Of a stretch of DNA of 54,366 nt, positions 15,453 to 23,759 are shown in pieces (the first letter of the stretch is position 1; every line of letters begins with the position of its first letter). The stretch comes from Clostridia bacterium (lineage in GTDB: Bacteria > Bacillota > Clostridia > Oscillospirales > Acutalibacteraceae), in contig JAFTXJ010000016.1 of NCBI GenBank assembly GCA_017461625.1, positions 1 through 54,366 on the forward strand, given 5' to 3'. The notes under the pieces are model-generated. The model was not told the DNA's origin, did not search any database, and worked only from the letters and a program-made list of their open reading frames with translations. The position numbers were made by a program, and so were the translations under genes.

Positions 15453-16442
15453 ATGAAAATTTTATTTTATGATACAAAGCCCTACGATAAAGACTCTTTT
15501 TCAAAACTGTTGCCAAAATACCCTGACATAACCATAGATTTTTTGAAAACAGATATATCTTATCATACAGTAAACCTGGCATGCAATTATGATGCTGTTT
15601 GCGTGTTTGTTGCATCTGATGTTGACAGAAAAATTATCGAATCCCTCGCTCGTTGCAATGTAAAGCTAATTCTTCTTCGCTGTGCCGGCTTTAACAATGT
15701 TGACCTTGAAGCCGCCAAGGAACACGGCATCACTGTTATGCGTGTGCCGGGCTATTCACCCGAAGCTGTTGCAGAGCATGCCTTGGCACTTGCCTTTGCT
15801 GTTAACAGGCATATTCACAAGGCATATATCAAGGTGCGTGAAAACAATTTCAGCCTCGTCGGTCTTACAGGGCTCAACTTCCACGGCAAAACAGCAGGCA
15901 TTATCGGAACAGGTAAAATCGGTGCCGCAATGGCAAAAAACTGCCACGGAATCGGTATGAAGGTCATAGCTTATGATATGTATAAAAACCCCGATCTGCC
16001 CTTTGTTGAGTATGTTTCACTTGATGAGCTTTTCAGACGAAGTGATCTGATTTCACTTCACTGCCCATTACTTGAAGACACCTATCACATCATAAACCTT
16101 GAAGCAATCGAAAAGATGAAAGATGGTGTTATTCTGGTCAATACCTCTCGTGGTGCACTTATAAGCACCGAAGATTTGATTAAGGGCATCAGGCAATATA
16201 AATTTGCAGGCGTAGGCCTTGACGTTTATGAAGAAGAAGACGAAAATGTTTTTGAAAACCGTGAAGACGACATAATGGAAAGCTCTGTTACCGCAAGACT
16301 TCTTTCGTTCCCGAATGTTATTGTAACATCACATCAAGGATTTTTAACGAAAGAAGCCCTTGACGCAATTTGCGAAACCACACTCGAAAATGCAAAGAGC
16401 TTTGAAAACGGCAAGCCCATTGAAGCAAATGTTGTTAGATAA
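15453..16442 (+). CDS. D-2-hydroxyacid dehydrogenase (D-lactate dehydrogenase-like)
   Basis: 329 residues. NAD-binding motif GIIGTGKIGAAMAKNCHGIG (about 147-166), catalytic Arg in VNTSRGALI (~232-240), Glu in VGLDVYEEE, and His in SHQGFLTKEA (~293). The extended segment FENREDDIMESSVTARLLSFPNV is typical of the D-lactate dehydrogenase branch. It would reduce pyruvate to D-lactate with NADH. ATG 15453 follows AAGGTGAT. It is divergent from the serine dehydratase, which makes pyruvate, so the pair may share control. Confidence 0.9.
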   Translation: MKILFYDTKPYDKDSFSKLLPKYPDITIDFLKTDISYHTVNLACNYDAVCVFVASDVDRKIIESLARCNVKLILLRCAGFNNVDLEAAKEHGITVMRVPGYSPEAVAEHALALAFAVNRHIHKAYIKVRENNFSLVGLTGLNFHGKTAGIIGTGKIGAAMAKNCHGIGMKVIAYDMYKNPDLPFVEYVSLDELFRRSDLISLHCPLLEDTYHIINLEAIEKMKDGVILVNTSRGALISTEDLIKGIRQYKFAGVGLDVYEEEDENVFENREDDIMESSVTARLLSFPNVIVTSHQGFLTKEALDAICETTLENAKSFENGKPIEANVVR

Positions 16443-16455
16443 ACGGAGAAACGTT

Positions 16456-17184
16456 ATGACTGACAAAAAGAAAATATTAAAACCGCTGTGCAATGTATTC
16501 ATAGCTTTGGCTGTAATTGTTGCAGGGTGCGGAATTTATCTTGGTGATTATTATAAAGCCGACACCGTGGCAGTAAATGCTTTTGCCACAGTGAGAAATA
16601 TAAACCGCACCGCTGACGGCAATACTGTTGTTTTTGCCCCCGAAAGTCCCACCGCAGGCCTTATATTTTACCCCGGCGGAAAGGTAGAACATACCGCTTA
16701 TGAGCCGCTTATGAGGGCCTGTGCTGATAAAGGAATCCTTTGCGTGCTTATTAAAATGCCGTTTAACCTTGCCGTTTTTGATATAAATGCGGCACAGGGA
16801 ATTGCCGAAAAATATCCCGAAATTGAAAGTTGGTACATCGGAGGACATTCCCTCGGAGGCTCTATGGCAGCATCTTACCTTAAAGAAAACACAGATGATT
16901 TTGACGGTCTTGTTTTACTTGGTTCATACTCCACCACTGACCTTTCACAAACCGACCTTGAGGTTTTATCTGTTTACGGCAGTGAGGATAAAGTTCTTAA
17001 TGCTGAAAAATATAAAGAAAACCTTCCAAATTTGCCAACAGACTTTACAGAAATTATTATTGACGGAGGATGCCACGCATATTTCGGTACTTACGGTACA
17101 CAGGACGGTGACGGCATACCGACAATTTCAAACAAAGAACAAATCGAAATAACCTCCAACGCCATTGCAAAATTGGTGAAATAA
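16456..17184 (+). CDS. Alpha/beta hydrolase, membrane-anchored
   Basis: 242 residues. An N-terminal uncleaved signal anchor (residues ~9-29) precedes an alpha/beta hydrolase domain: GLIFYPGGKVEHTAYEPL (oxyanion region), GGHSLGGSMAA (nucleophile Ser, ~134), LSVYGSEDKV (acid) and DGGCHAYFG (catalytic His). It resembles the PF12695-type hydrolases; substrate unknown. Start ATG 16456 is supported by CGGAGAA 6 nt upstream, and it follows the dehydrogenase stop by 13 bp, implying an operon. The longer frame from 16360 overlaps the upstream gene and is unlikely. Confidence 0.85.
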   Translation: MTDKKKILKPLCNVFIALAVIVAGCGIYLGDYYKADTVAVNAFATVRNINRTADGNTVVFAPESPTAGLIFYPGGKVEHTAYEPLMRACADKGILCVLIKMPFNLAVFDINAAQGIAEKYPEIESWYIGGHSLGGSMAASYLKENTDDFDGLVLLGSYSTTDLSQTDLEVLSVYGSEDKVLNAEKYKENLPNLPTDFTEIIIDGGCHAYFGTYGTQDGDGIPTISNKEQIEITSNAIAKLVK

Positions 17185-17186
17185 AC

Positions 17187-17212
17187 AAAACGAGCCGTTT
17201 GGCTCGTTTTTT
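17187..17212. terminator. Bidirectional terminator
   Basis: AAAACGAGCC-gttt-GGCTCGTTTT then TT, between convergent genes. Confidence 0.85.
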
Positions 17213-17702
17213 AGTCTGTATTCTGCACCCATTCAAGCTCTTCAGGTGAAACCACAATATAATTATCAGCATCGTTACCAACTCGGAGATACACATTTTT
17301 TATACCTGCCTGGATTATCATTCTTGCACACACAGGGCACGGCTTTGCCTTGTGAACTGAATTATCCTTTGGATTTATTCCTGCAAGATACAAATCAGCA
17401 CCCATAGTCTGTTGACGTGAGCAGTTAAGCAGTGCATTAGCCTCTGCGTGGATAGCTCTGCAAATTCCGTAGCCCTCACCCTGGTGCATATTAAGCTCAA
17501 TACGCGGACATTTACCAACATCACAGCAGTTTTCAAGCCCTCTCGGTGCACCGTTATAGCCTGTGGACACCACAACATCATCTTTAACAATCACAGCACC
17601 GTATTTGCACTTGAGGCAAGTGCTTCTGTAAGCAAAAACCTCAGCGCAGTTTAGATATGTATCTTCTTTTGAAATTCGTTTTCCGTCATTTGGGCTGATC
17701 AT
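17211..17702 (-). CDS. Deoxycytidylate (dCMP) deaminase family protein
   Basis: 163 residues of the zinc-dependent cytidine/deoxycytidylate deaminase family. The zinc site is HAEANALLNC (His and catalytic Glu) with KPCPVCARM (two Cys), and GYNGAPRGLENC is the substrate-loop signature of dCMP deaminases and ComEB. It would deaminate dCMP to dUMP, feeding dTMP synthesis. The extra cysteines TCLKCKYGAV are normal in this group. Cytoplasmic. Starts at ATG 17702 next to tRNA-Ser, ~170 bp upstream. Confidence 0.9.
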   Translation of the reverse strand: MISPNDGKRISKEDTYLNCAEVFAYRSTCLKCKYGAVIVKDDVVVSTGYNGAPRGLENCCDVGKCPRIELNMHQGEGYGICRAIHAEANALLNCSRQQTMGADLYLAGINPKDNSVHKAKPCPVCARMIIQAGIKNVYLRVGNDADNYIVVSPEELEWVQNTD

Positions 17703-17835
17703 CTAATCACCTATATTATTTATTTTCGGGTGCGGGTTTCCCGCCCACACTTTTTCACTTTTATCTCCTACTTATTATCTCGCCAAAAATTGAACTGAAA
17801 ATTAGTGAAGAATGAAAAGTGAATAGTTAATAAGT

Positions 17836-17872
17836 AAAAATCGACAAACTTCTGTCGAAGCCTGTCGATTTT
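17836..17872 (-). terminator. Terminator after tRNA-Ser
   Basis: AAAAATCGACA and TGTCGATTTTT pair as an 11-bp stem just downstream of the tRNA. The stretch 17703-17835 has no gene that I can see. Confidence 0.7.
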
Positions 17873-17964
17873 TGGCGGAGAGCAAGGGATTCGAACCCTC
17901 GAACCGCTTTAGACGGTTACACGATTTCCAATCGTGCTCCTTCGGCCAGCTCGGACAACTCTCC
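17873..17964 (-). tRNA. tRNA-Ser(GGA)
   Basis: Reverse strand gives a class II tRNA: acceptor GGAGAGT, anticodon arm CACGA-TTGGAAA-TCGTG with anticodon GGA (17927-17929), a long variable arm typical of Ser, T-loop GGTTCGAATCC and an encoded CCA end. 92 nt including CCA. Confidence 0.95.
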
Positions 17965-18040
17965 ATACATTATTCATACCCGATTATTATACTCAAACCG
18001 AGCTCAAAAATCAAGACCTTTTTGTAAAAAGTTTATTGTC

Positions 18041-18069
18041 TTGTCAAAACGGCAAAAACGTTGTATAAT
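18041..18069 (+). promoter_or_regulatory. Consensus promoter
   Basis: TTGTCA (18041-18046), 17-bp spacer, TATAAT (18064-18069), 15 bp before ATG 18085. Confidence 0.65.
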
Positions 18070-18084
18070 TTTTACGGTGATTAT

Positions 18085-18522
18085 ATGAATAAATACTTTA
18101 TCTTTTTTGCAGTTATTGTTGGTGCTGTGGCAATAGCACTTTTTGTTGTGAATAAAATCAAAAAATCGGTACTTATCAGCAACATCTGTTTCGTTTGTGT
18201 TATAGCATCTGCCTTGCTTTTGGGTTGTGTCGCTCTTGAAGTTGAAAAGCTGTTTGACACCGAAATTTCAACTCAATATCACGAAGTTACTACCGAGCTA
18301 ACCACGAAACTTCGCAACAACGGCCGTCCGGTTAAAGAGCAAACCCAAACCACCGCAACGTCCACTCAACATCAGCAAATCAATACCAACACTGTATATA
18401 TTACAAAAAGCGGAAAGAAATATCACTTATCATACACCTGTGGCGGTAACGAATATTATGAGTGCACCATTGAACAGGCTTTGGAAAGAGGTCTTACTCC
18501 TTGCAAAAAATGTGCCCAATAA
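18085..18522 (+). CDS. Membrane protein with C-terminal His/Cys (zinc-binding-like) domain
   Basis: 145 residues. Two N-terminal membrane helices (about 4-22 and 31-52), a Thr/Gln-rich linker, then VYITKSGKKYHLSYTCGG ending CKKCAQ. The C-terminal ~42 residues form a common bacterial module (YxTxxGxxYHxxxC ... PCxxC) likely to bind zinc and often attached to exported proteins. Function unknown. ATG 18085 is preferred to 18061 because GGTGAT precedes it and 18061 lies inside the promoter. Ends in a terminator shared with the convergent gene. Confidence 0.75.
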   Translation: MNKYFIFFAVIVGAVAIALFVVNKIKKSVLISNICFVCVIASALLLGCVALEVEKLFDTEISTQYHEVTTELTTKLRNNGRPVKEQTQTTATSTQHQQINTNTVYITKSGKKYHLSYTCGGNEYYECTIEQALERGLTPCKKCAQ

Positions 18523-18524
18523 AA

Positions 18525-18547
18525 AATCCCTCGCTCAGCGAGGGATT
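18525..18547. terminator. Terminator between convergent genes
   Basis: AATCCCTCGC-tca-GCGAGGGATT, a perfect 10-bp stem; A and T runs on the flanks allow use from both sides. Confidence 0.8.
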
Positions 18548-18551
18548 AATT

Positions 18552-19406
18552 TTATGCATTAACTTCTTCGGGTTGATCCTCTTTTTCAACCATGAACTCA
18601 TCGTGGTGAGCCATAACCATATCAAAAGTAACTCTGTCTTTACCGTACTTTTCAACAAACTCTTCATAGAGCATATTCTCTTTACCTATGTAGCAAGGTG
18701 TGTATTCAACCTTAACAAGACCCTTAACCTTAATAAGAACATTGAGGATAAGAACAAGAGCAAACATACCTGCAACAACATAAATACCAAATTTAACAGA
18801 GCCGCTCATAAATCCGGGAAGAACTTCGTTCATAGCATCAACAAACATATTGAAAAGAACTGATGAACCGATAGAAAAAACCATACCCAAAACTGCGAAT
18901 GTTACGTTTCTGCCGAAGCCCCTCTTTGAGCAAGAGAGAAAGCTGAAAATAAGCTGGAACAAAGCAACAACTAACGCAAGAGCAACACAAACTATTGAAC
19001 CTGCAAAATAGAGGGTTGCATTGCCTACAATCGGAGAACCGATAAGACCAACCACACCAAAATCAAACTCCATTAAGGTTGTAACAAGATTGATAGCGGT
19101 GTAAGTTGTATCCCTTTCAAAATAAGGACCAACTGCAGTAAGGTTAGCAAGAGGCAAAAGGAAAGAAGCAATAACAAGAACGAGAAGAACATCTCTTACA
19201 ATCGCCCAAGGACTGCCGATCATAGCAGCCTTTGCTCTGTCCATCATCTTCTGAGTGTGAGCATGCTCAATCTCAGCGTTAAGAGCGTCAACCTCAAGCC
19301 TTTCTTCAATTCTGTAATATAAAAGGTTTGTGCCACAACTGGGGCAAGTGGGTTTAAGGTCAGTAAGCTTTAATTTTCTTTTACACTTAGGACATAATGA
19401 TGCCAT
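18552..19406 (-). CDS. Zinc-ribbon multi-pass membrane protein
   Basis: 284 residues. N-terminal zinc ribbon CPKCKRKL...CPSCG (residues 5-23), a charged helix, then five likely membrane helices between ~70 and 235 and an acidic C-terminal tail. I do not recognise the family beyond the zinc ribbon, which in such proteins is often a protein- or RNA-interaction module. Ribosome binding site AAGGAGG upstream of ATG 19406. Monocistronic. Confidence 0.75.
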   Translation of the reverse strand: MASLCPKCKRKLKLTDLKPTCPSCGTNLLYYRIEERLEVDALNAEIEHAHTQKMMDRAKAAMIGSPWAIVRDVLLVLVIASFLLPLANLTAVGPYFERDTTYTAINLVTTLMEFDFGVVGLIGSPIVGNATLYFAGSIVCVALALVVALFQLIFSFLSCSKRGFGRNVTFAVLGMVFSIGSSVLFNMFVDAMNEVLPGFMSGSVKFGIYVVAGMFALVLILNVLIKVKGLVKVEYTPCYIGKENMLYEEFVEKYGKDRVTFDMVMAHHDEFMVEKEDQPEEVNA

Positions 19407-19491
19407 TTAAAGTGCCTCCTTTAGGATTACAATGGTTACTGTAATAGTTTAACATAAAAAATTCAATAAATCAAGAAAAATTATGCAAATA

Positions 19492-20223
19492 TTAAATAAA
19501 TCCACCATCAACACCTAAAACTTGACCTGTTACAAAAGATGAGGTATCTTCAGCAAGGAACAAAACAGCTTTAGCCACATCTTCAGGTGTACCGATTCTG
19601 CCAACAGGGGTCTCTTCACAAAGGTCAGCAATCGTTTCCTTATCAAGGTGTTTGTTCATTGGCGTATCAATAAGACCCGGGGCAATGCAATTAACAGTTA
19701 TCCCTGACGGACCAACCTCTTTGGCAAGAGCCTTTGTCAAACCGATAACCGCTGCTTTTGAAGCTGAATAATGCACTTCGCACGAAGCACCGCACACCCC
19801 CCACATTGAAGAGATGTTGATAATCCTGCCCCACTTTTCATGAATCATCAACGGTAAAACTGCACGGCTGCAATTAAACACGCTTTTAACATTCACATTG
19901 AACATAGTATCAAAGTCATCATCCGTTATATCGGTGAAAAGCTTTTGCTGAGCAATGCCTGCATTGTTCACAAGAATATATTGACCGCCAAAAGTTTCTT
20001 TTGCAAAATCAATCAAAGCTTGTGCCTGAACAGAATCTGAAACATCTGCCTTAAAAGACGCAACCGAGCAGCCCTTCGACAAAAGATTTTTTTCAAGAAT
20101 ACGGGCATTTTCTGCAGAGTTATTATAGCCTATAACAACATTATGACCGCACATAGCAAAGGCATCGGCAATAGCCGAGCCGATGCCCGATGATGCACCT
20201 GTAACAATAACAGTCTTTTTCAT
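19492..20223 (-). CDS. Short-chain dehydrogenase/reductase, FabG-like
   Basis: 243 residues. Rossmann motif TGASSGIGSAI (8-18), LVNNAGIAQQ, catalytic Ser in INISSMWG and Tyr-Lys in HYSASKAAVIGLTKALA, and the C-terminal FVTGQVLGVDGGFI typical of 3-oxoacyl-ACP reductases. It would use NADPH to reduce a ketone; acyl-ACP is the usual substrate but there is no fatty acid cluster nearby, so the substrate is open. The ATG is 2 bp after the lipoprotein stop and lacks a strong Shine-Dalgarno, indicating translational coupling. Confidence 0.88.
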   Translation of the reverse strand: MKKTVIVTGASSGIGSAIADAFAMCGHNVVIGYNNSAENARILEKNLLSKGCSVASFKADVSDSVQAQALIDFAKETFGGQYILVNNAGIAQQKLFTDITDDDFDTMFNVNVKSVFNCSRAVLPLMIHEKWGRIINISSMWGVCGASCEVHYSASKAAVIGLTKALAKEVGPSGITVNCIAPGLIDTPMNKHLDKETIADLCEETPVGRIGTPEDVAKAVLFLAEDTSSFVTGQVLGVDGGFI

Positions 20224-20225
20224 AA

Positions 20226-21230
20226 TTACATTATTGCATCAAAGTCAACCTTTTTAAGACCCTTCGGAATCTCAAACATTGACTTGTTGATTGTGTTTTT
20301 GAAGCTGTTGATTACAAATACGCTAATAGTGTCACCGTCAATAACTTCCCAACGTTTCCATTCATTCTTTTCGTTGAAATAATATTTAACGGTTTTTCCG
20401 TCAGAAGTTTTATATTCTTCGCAAGTGTAATTTACATTGCCTTCTTTAACCTTTGTGCTCTTAACATAAGTTGATGAAACGGTAAGGTCTCCTGAAGGAT
20501 TTGAAATATCCCCGCTTGTTTCTTCATCCACTTCAGAATACATACCAAACATCGGGATAACAAGATAGTATTTACCATCTTTGCTGAAAACTCTGGCGCT
20601 TATTGCAAGCGTGCCCATTTTCATATCAAGTGATGCTGCATAATCTTTGCCGTTAATGCACATAACCATGGGCATCTCCATACCGTCAGCAATTATTGTT
20701 GTATCAAGAGTATATTTTTTGCTCTTGATAACCGGGTCAATAACCTTGGATTTGAGGTCGGTTTTGTTTGTTGTGTCACCCTCTTCAAGAAGATCATCTT
20801 TGCCACTGCTTTCAAGCGAGCCTGCAAGACCACCCTGTGTCGGCTTTTCGCCGGGCTTTGTTTTGCCTGTGGTTGTGGTTTTGGTCATCTCGTTGAGAAC
20901 TTCATTAAAATCAATCTGAGTTGTAACAAGGTTTCCGTCTTTATCAGTTATGTTTTCTCCGTTTTTGTCAGTTGCATAAACCTGAAAATCCATGTCATCA
21001 TCTGAAGATGAAGCACCACCGGCTTTGGTTGTGGTGGTTGTGGTTTCTTTCTGACCGTTCTCTTGTGTTACAACCTCGCCTTCAGCATCAGTTGCGTATT
21101 CATGAGTCTTACCCTGAGCATCAACATAGGTATACTCATCAAGAGCATTTTCGTCTTTTATCATACCGCAGGAACAAAAGCTCACTGCAATTAATAATAC
21201 AGATAAAATCAGACATAAACTTTTTTTCAT
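20226..21230 (-). CDS. Lipoprotein of unknown function with Thr/Gly/Lys linker
   Basis: 334 residues. Signal peptide with lipobox VSFCSCG, so it should be lipidated and anchored to the outer face of the membrane. A low-complexity region (TTTTTT, GGASSSDDD, KTTTTGKTKPGEKPTQGG) precedes a C-terminal domain from ~165 that resembles LppX/LolA-like folds (DTTIIADGMEMPMVMCINGKDY), tentative. ATG 21230 is chosen over 21239 because AAGGTG lies 8 nt upstream. Forms an operon with the SDR gene. Confidence 0.75.
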   Translation of the reverse strand: MKKSLCLILSVLLIAVSFCSCGMIKDENALDEYTYVDAQGKTHEYATDAEGEVVTQENGQKETTTTTTKAGGASSSDDDMDFQVYATDKNGENITDKDGNLVTTQIDFNEVLNEMTKTTTTGKTKPGEKPTQGGLAGSLESSGKDDLLEEGDTTNKTDLKSKVIDPVIKSKKYTLDTTIIADGMEMPMVMCINGKDYAASLDMKMGTLAISARVFSKDGKYYLVIPMFGMYSEVDEETSGDISNPSGDLTVSSTYVKSTKVKEGNVNYTCEEYKTSDGKTVKYYFNEKNEWKRWEVIDGDTISVFVINSFKNTINKSMFEIPKGLKKVDFDAIM

Positions 21231-21363
21231 TATGTACACACCTTTCGGTAATTTGATATGCTAATAGGTTACAATATTTTGGCGATAAAATCAAGTCCAA
21301 TAAATGGATTTAGTTTAAACAATTTGTGAATTAGGGATAAAATTTATTTTTAACAAAAAGGTA

Positions 21364-21392
21364 TTGCAAAAACAAACTTGTTTTATTATAAT
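21364..21392 (+). promoter_or_regulatory. Promoter of tRNA-Thr
   Basis: TTGCAA (21364-21369), 17-bp spacer, TATAAT (21387-21392), 9 bp before the tRNA. Confidence 0.75.
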
Positions 21393-21401
21393 ATTAGCAT
21401 T

Positions 21402-21476
21402 GCTGGAGTGGCGCAGTGGTAGCGCAATTGATTCGTAATCAATAGGTCGTGGGTTCAAATCCCATCTCCAGCTCCA
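21402..21476 (+). tRNA. tRNA-Thr(CGT)
   Basis: GCTGGAG acceptor pairs with CTCCAGC; D-arm GCGCAGTGGTAGCGC; anticodon loop ATTCGTAAT gives CGT (21434-21436); T-arm GTGGGTTCAAATCCCAT; CCA encoded. 75 nt. Confidence 0.95.
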
Positions 21477-21477
21477 G

Positions 21478-21507
21478 AATCGACAAGCTTTTGCTTGTCG
21501 ATTTTTT
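21478..21507 (+). terminator. Terminator after tRNA-Thr
   Basis: AATCGACAAGC-tttt-GCTTGTCGATT then TTTT. Confidence 0.85.
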
Positions 21508-21517
21508 GCATATAAAA

Positions 21518-21540
21518 ACGGTGAGCACTTGGCTCACCGT
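21518..21540 (-). terminator. Terminator after the lipoprotein gene
   Basis: ACGGTGAGC and GCTCACCGT form a 9-bp stem; on the minus strand TTTTTAT follows. Confidence 0.8.
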
Positions 21541-21546
21541 AATTTT

Positions 21547-22314
21547 TTATTCAGCTTTTGTTGCGTTGGGGTCATCCCAGTTTATATCATAGCTCTCTGT
21601 TGAAGAATAGTTAAATGAAAGCGGAACAGTACCAACCTCTGCGAAAGTATTCTGACCGGTGATTTCTGTTGAAACTTCAACGTTTCTTTCAAGTTGAAGT
21701 GATTCAAGACGGTCTGTTTCTTTTGAAATCACAGCTCTGATTGTGCCGATCTGATATTCAGCATCATAACTTTCAACTGTGAAATAAGCAGATGCCTTTT
21801 TCATTTCTGCAAGAATATCTTCATCTTTGGATATTTTATAAATCTTACCGAACACACTATCATCCTGATTGGGGTTGTTTTCATCCCAGATTGTCATAAC
21901 AATAGTATATGAACGTGAGGTTGTATCATCAATATCAATGATATTGGCTGATTTAATGTCATTGAGTTCAAGCTTATTGTTAGGGAAAATAGCTGAGCAA
22001 TCTTCACCATAAGCTGTTTCTGCACCGTCACCAACAGTCATAAGCTTTGCGATTGTGGGGAAAGCTGCCTCAATGTTGCTGTTTTCGCAATCTGCAGAAC
22101 CTGCATCGTTTGAAAGGCCGTAGCTTACAGCAGGCTTTTCTTCAACTACTTTATCCAGAGCCTTGCAGAAATAATCAAAAATTTCAGCCTTTGTCTGAGG
22201 AACAGCAGAAGCCCTCTTGACTACTTCCTCTTCAATTTCACCGCAAGCACAAAATGACAGAGCCATTACGGCAACGAGAAGTAACGAAATTATTCTTTTA
22301 ATTTTTTTGTTCAT
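21547..22314 (-). CDS. Lipoprotein of unknown function
   Basis: 255 residues. Signal peptide with lipobox LSFCACG (Cys ~24), so membrane-anchored on the outside. The mature part has no motif I recognise; it contains YNDIK-like Asp-rich strands and IDIDDTTSRSYTIVMTIWD suggesting a beta-sheet domain. AAGGAGATG ribosome binding site. Monocistronic with its own terminator. The interval 22315-22431 holds no gene. Confidence 0.75.
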   Translation of the reverse strand: MNKKIKRIISLLLVAVMALSFCACGEIEEEVVKRASAVPQTKAEIFDYFCKALDKVVEEKPAVSYGLSNDAGSADCENSNIEAAFPTIAKLMTVGDGAETAYGEDCSAIFPNNKLELNDIKSANIIDIDDTTSRSYTIVMTIWDENNPNQDDSVFGKIYKISKDEDILAEMKKASAYFTVESYDAEYQIGTIRAVISKETDRLESLQLERNVEVSTEITGQNTFAEVGTVPLSFNYSSTESYDINWDDPNATKAE

Positions 22315-22431
22315 TACAAAAACATCTCCTTCATCATCAGGAAAATTTGAAAAATTAACACTTTTGAATATTATAACACATCTTTACATAAATTAACAAT
22401 ACTTTTTTTAAAAGTTTTATACAAAATGCTG

Positions 22432-23691
22432 TTAAATTCCTTTTTCATCAAACAAAAATGCTGTTTCAAGAGCAATTTTAACGGTTGCTTCCATAGTTTT
22501 GGGATCAAGAATTTCTTCATTATCAAGTCTTGTGTGATAGTAACGGGCGGGAGTCGGATCCATTGCAACAAACGTTGCTGCAGGAACACCTATTTTAGAC
22601 ATCGGAGCAGCATCGGTTGAACCCAACGAAATCGGACCGGATGTAACATTATCATAACCTGCAATTGTTGCGCCCTCTTTAACAAGTTCAACAACACGCT
22701 GATCGTTTTTAACAAGACCGTTCATATCTTTGCTGATGACATTCATAAAATCAAAATCATGAATTGTATCAATACCGACAACAACAGTTTCAATATTTTT
22801 GTCTGTAAGCTCATCTTTATGAGCTTTAGCGTAAGCCTGAGCACCACGTGTGCCCGCCTCTTCACCGCCTGTGAGGAGAACCTGAACCTCAGTGTTTTCA
22901 AATCTTATATCATTATCAAATAAGAATTTAACAACAGCTAATGAAGCAAAGCAACCTGTAAGGTTGTCGATAGCACCTGTTATGGGGCGTTTATAGTTAC
23001 AGAAGAAAAATGTATAAACGTAGCAAGGTATCAATGCAAGCATAACGATAGAAAAAACCTTAACAACTATGTTGTCACCCAAAAAAGCAATTGAAGGTGA
23101 AATTGCGCCGTTCTCAACAATTGCAAAAACAGAGCCTGCGATAGAAATAACGATAGAAACAATCGCTAAAACAATAGCTAAAGCCACAAAAGGTCTGCCA
23201 CCGTGATAGGTGTATGTCCATTCATAAGCAGAGTCGGTATGACCACAGAAAACAATACGTTTTTTGGTTTCACCCGAAGCTTTTCTTACACCGATGATGT
23301 TGCCTGTTTCTTTTTTCTTAAAGAAAACATCAAGAACAGGTTTGTAAAGAAAAAATTCTGACACAATAAAGAAAACATTTAACAATGTGACCGCCAACGA
23401 AATCACTTGAAGCCCAAAAGCAAAAAGAATTGCTGACACAAGCAACATAACCGAGCCTAATGACACCCATGACATAAAGGCTTTGTCTGAGCACTTAAAT
23501 GTTTCTTCTTTCATTTCATCGCAAAATTTAGCGGTATCTGCCTTAAGATATTCGCGGGCCTTTGCATCGCCCTCACTGCCGGCAGGCCTGGGGCCGTAAT
23601 TTTTAGCCACAATCTTTGTGCTTTTTAAAGCGTAGTTTGTGTACTCTCGCACCCTGGCAGGGTACTTTTCAATGGATTCATTTGCTTTCAT
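22432..23691 (-). CDS. M28-family zinc aminopeptidase with embedded membrane helices
   Basis: 419 residues. Metal ligands of M28 are visible in order: CGHTDSAYEW (His-x-Asp), AIDNLTGCFA (bridging Asp), LTGGEEAGTRGAQAYA (catalytic Glu and ligand Glu), VVGIDTIH (Asp) and RYYHTRLDNEE (His). Unusually, hydrophobic helices lie inside the sequence: two around residues 72-112 and three around 165-225, between the first and second ligand. The catalytic part probably faces one side of the membrane. Substrate unknown; the family removes amino acids from peptide N-termini. Confidence 0.85.
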   Translation of the reverse strand: MKANESIEKYPARVREYTNYALKSTKIVAKNYGPRPAGSEGDAKAREYLKADTAKFCDEMKEETFKCSDKAFMSWVSLGSVMLLVSAILFAFGLQVISLAVTLLNVFFIVSEFFLYKPVLDVFFKKKETGNIIGVRKASGETKKRIVFCGHTDSAYEWTYTYHGGRPFVALAIVLAIVSIVISIAGSVFAIVENGAISPSIAFLGDNIVVKVFSIVMLALIPCYVYTFFFCNYKRPITGAIDNLTGCFASLAVVKFLFDNDIRFENTEVQVLLTGGEEAGTRGAQAYAKAHKDELTDKNIETVVVGIDTIHDFDFMNVISKDMNGLVKNDQRVVELVKEGATIAGYDNVTSGPISLGSTDAAPMSKIGVPAATFVAMDPTPARYYHTRLDNEEILDPKTMEATVKIALETAFLFDEKGI

Positions 23692-23759
23692 AAAACGTAT
23701 ACCTCTCTTGAAAATATATTTTTACTGTGATAAAATTCAAAATAATAGGGGATGTTTAT

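Noticed and set aside
17703-17835. Possible degraded repeat or small RNA upstream of the dCMP deaminase
   Set aside because: Only short GGGTGCGGGTTTCCCGCCC and AT-rich stretches are present, without a promoter-terminator pair that would support an RNA gene.
20770-21080. Repetitive ACA/ACC/GTT tracts as DNA repeats (also in the 23760 and 29016 genes)
   Set aside because: They encode Thr-rich linkers of lipoproteins; this is protein low complexity, not a mobile or CRISPR-type repeat.
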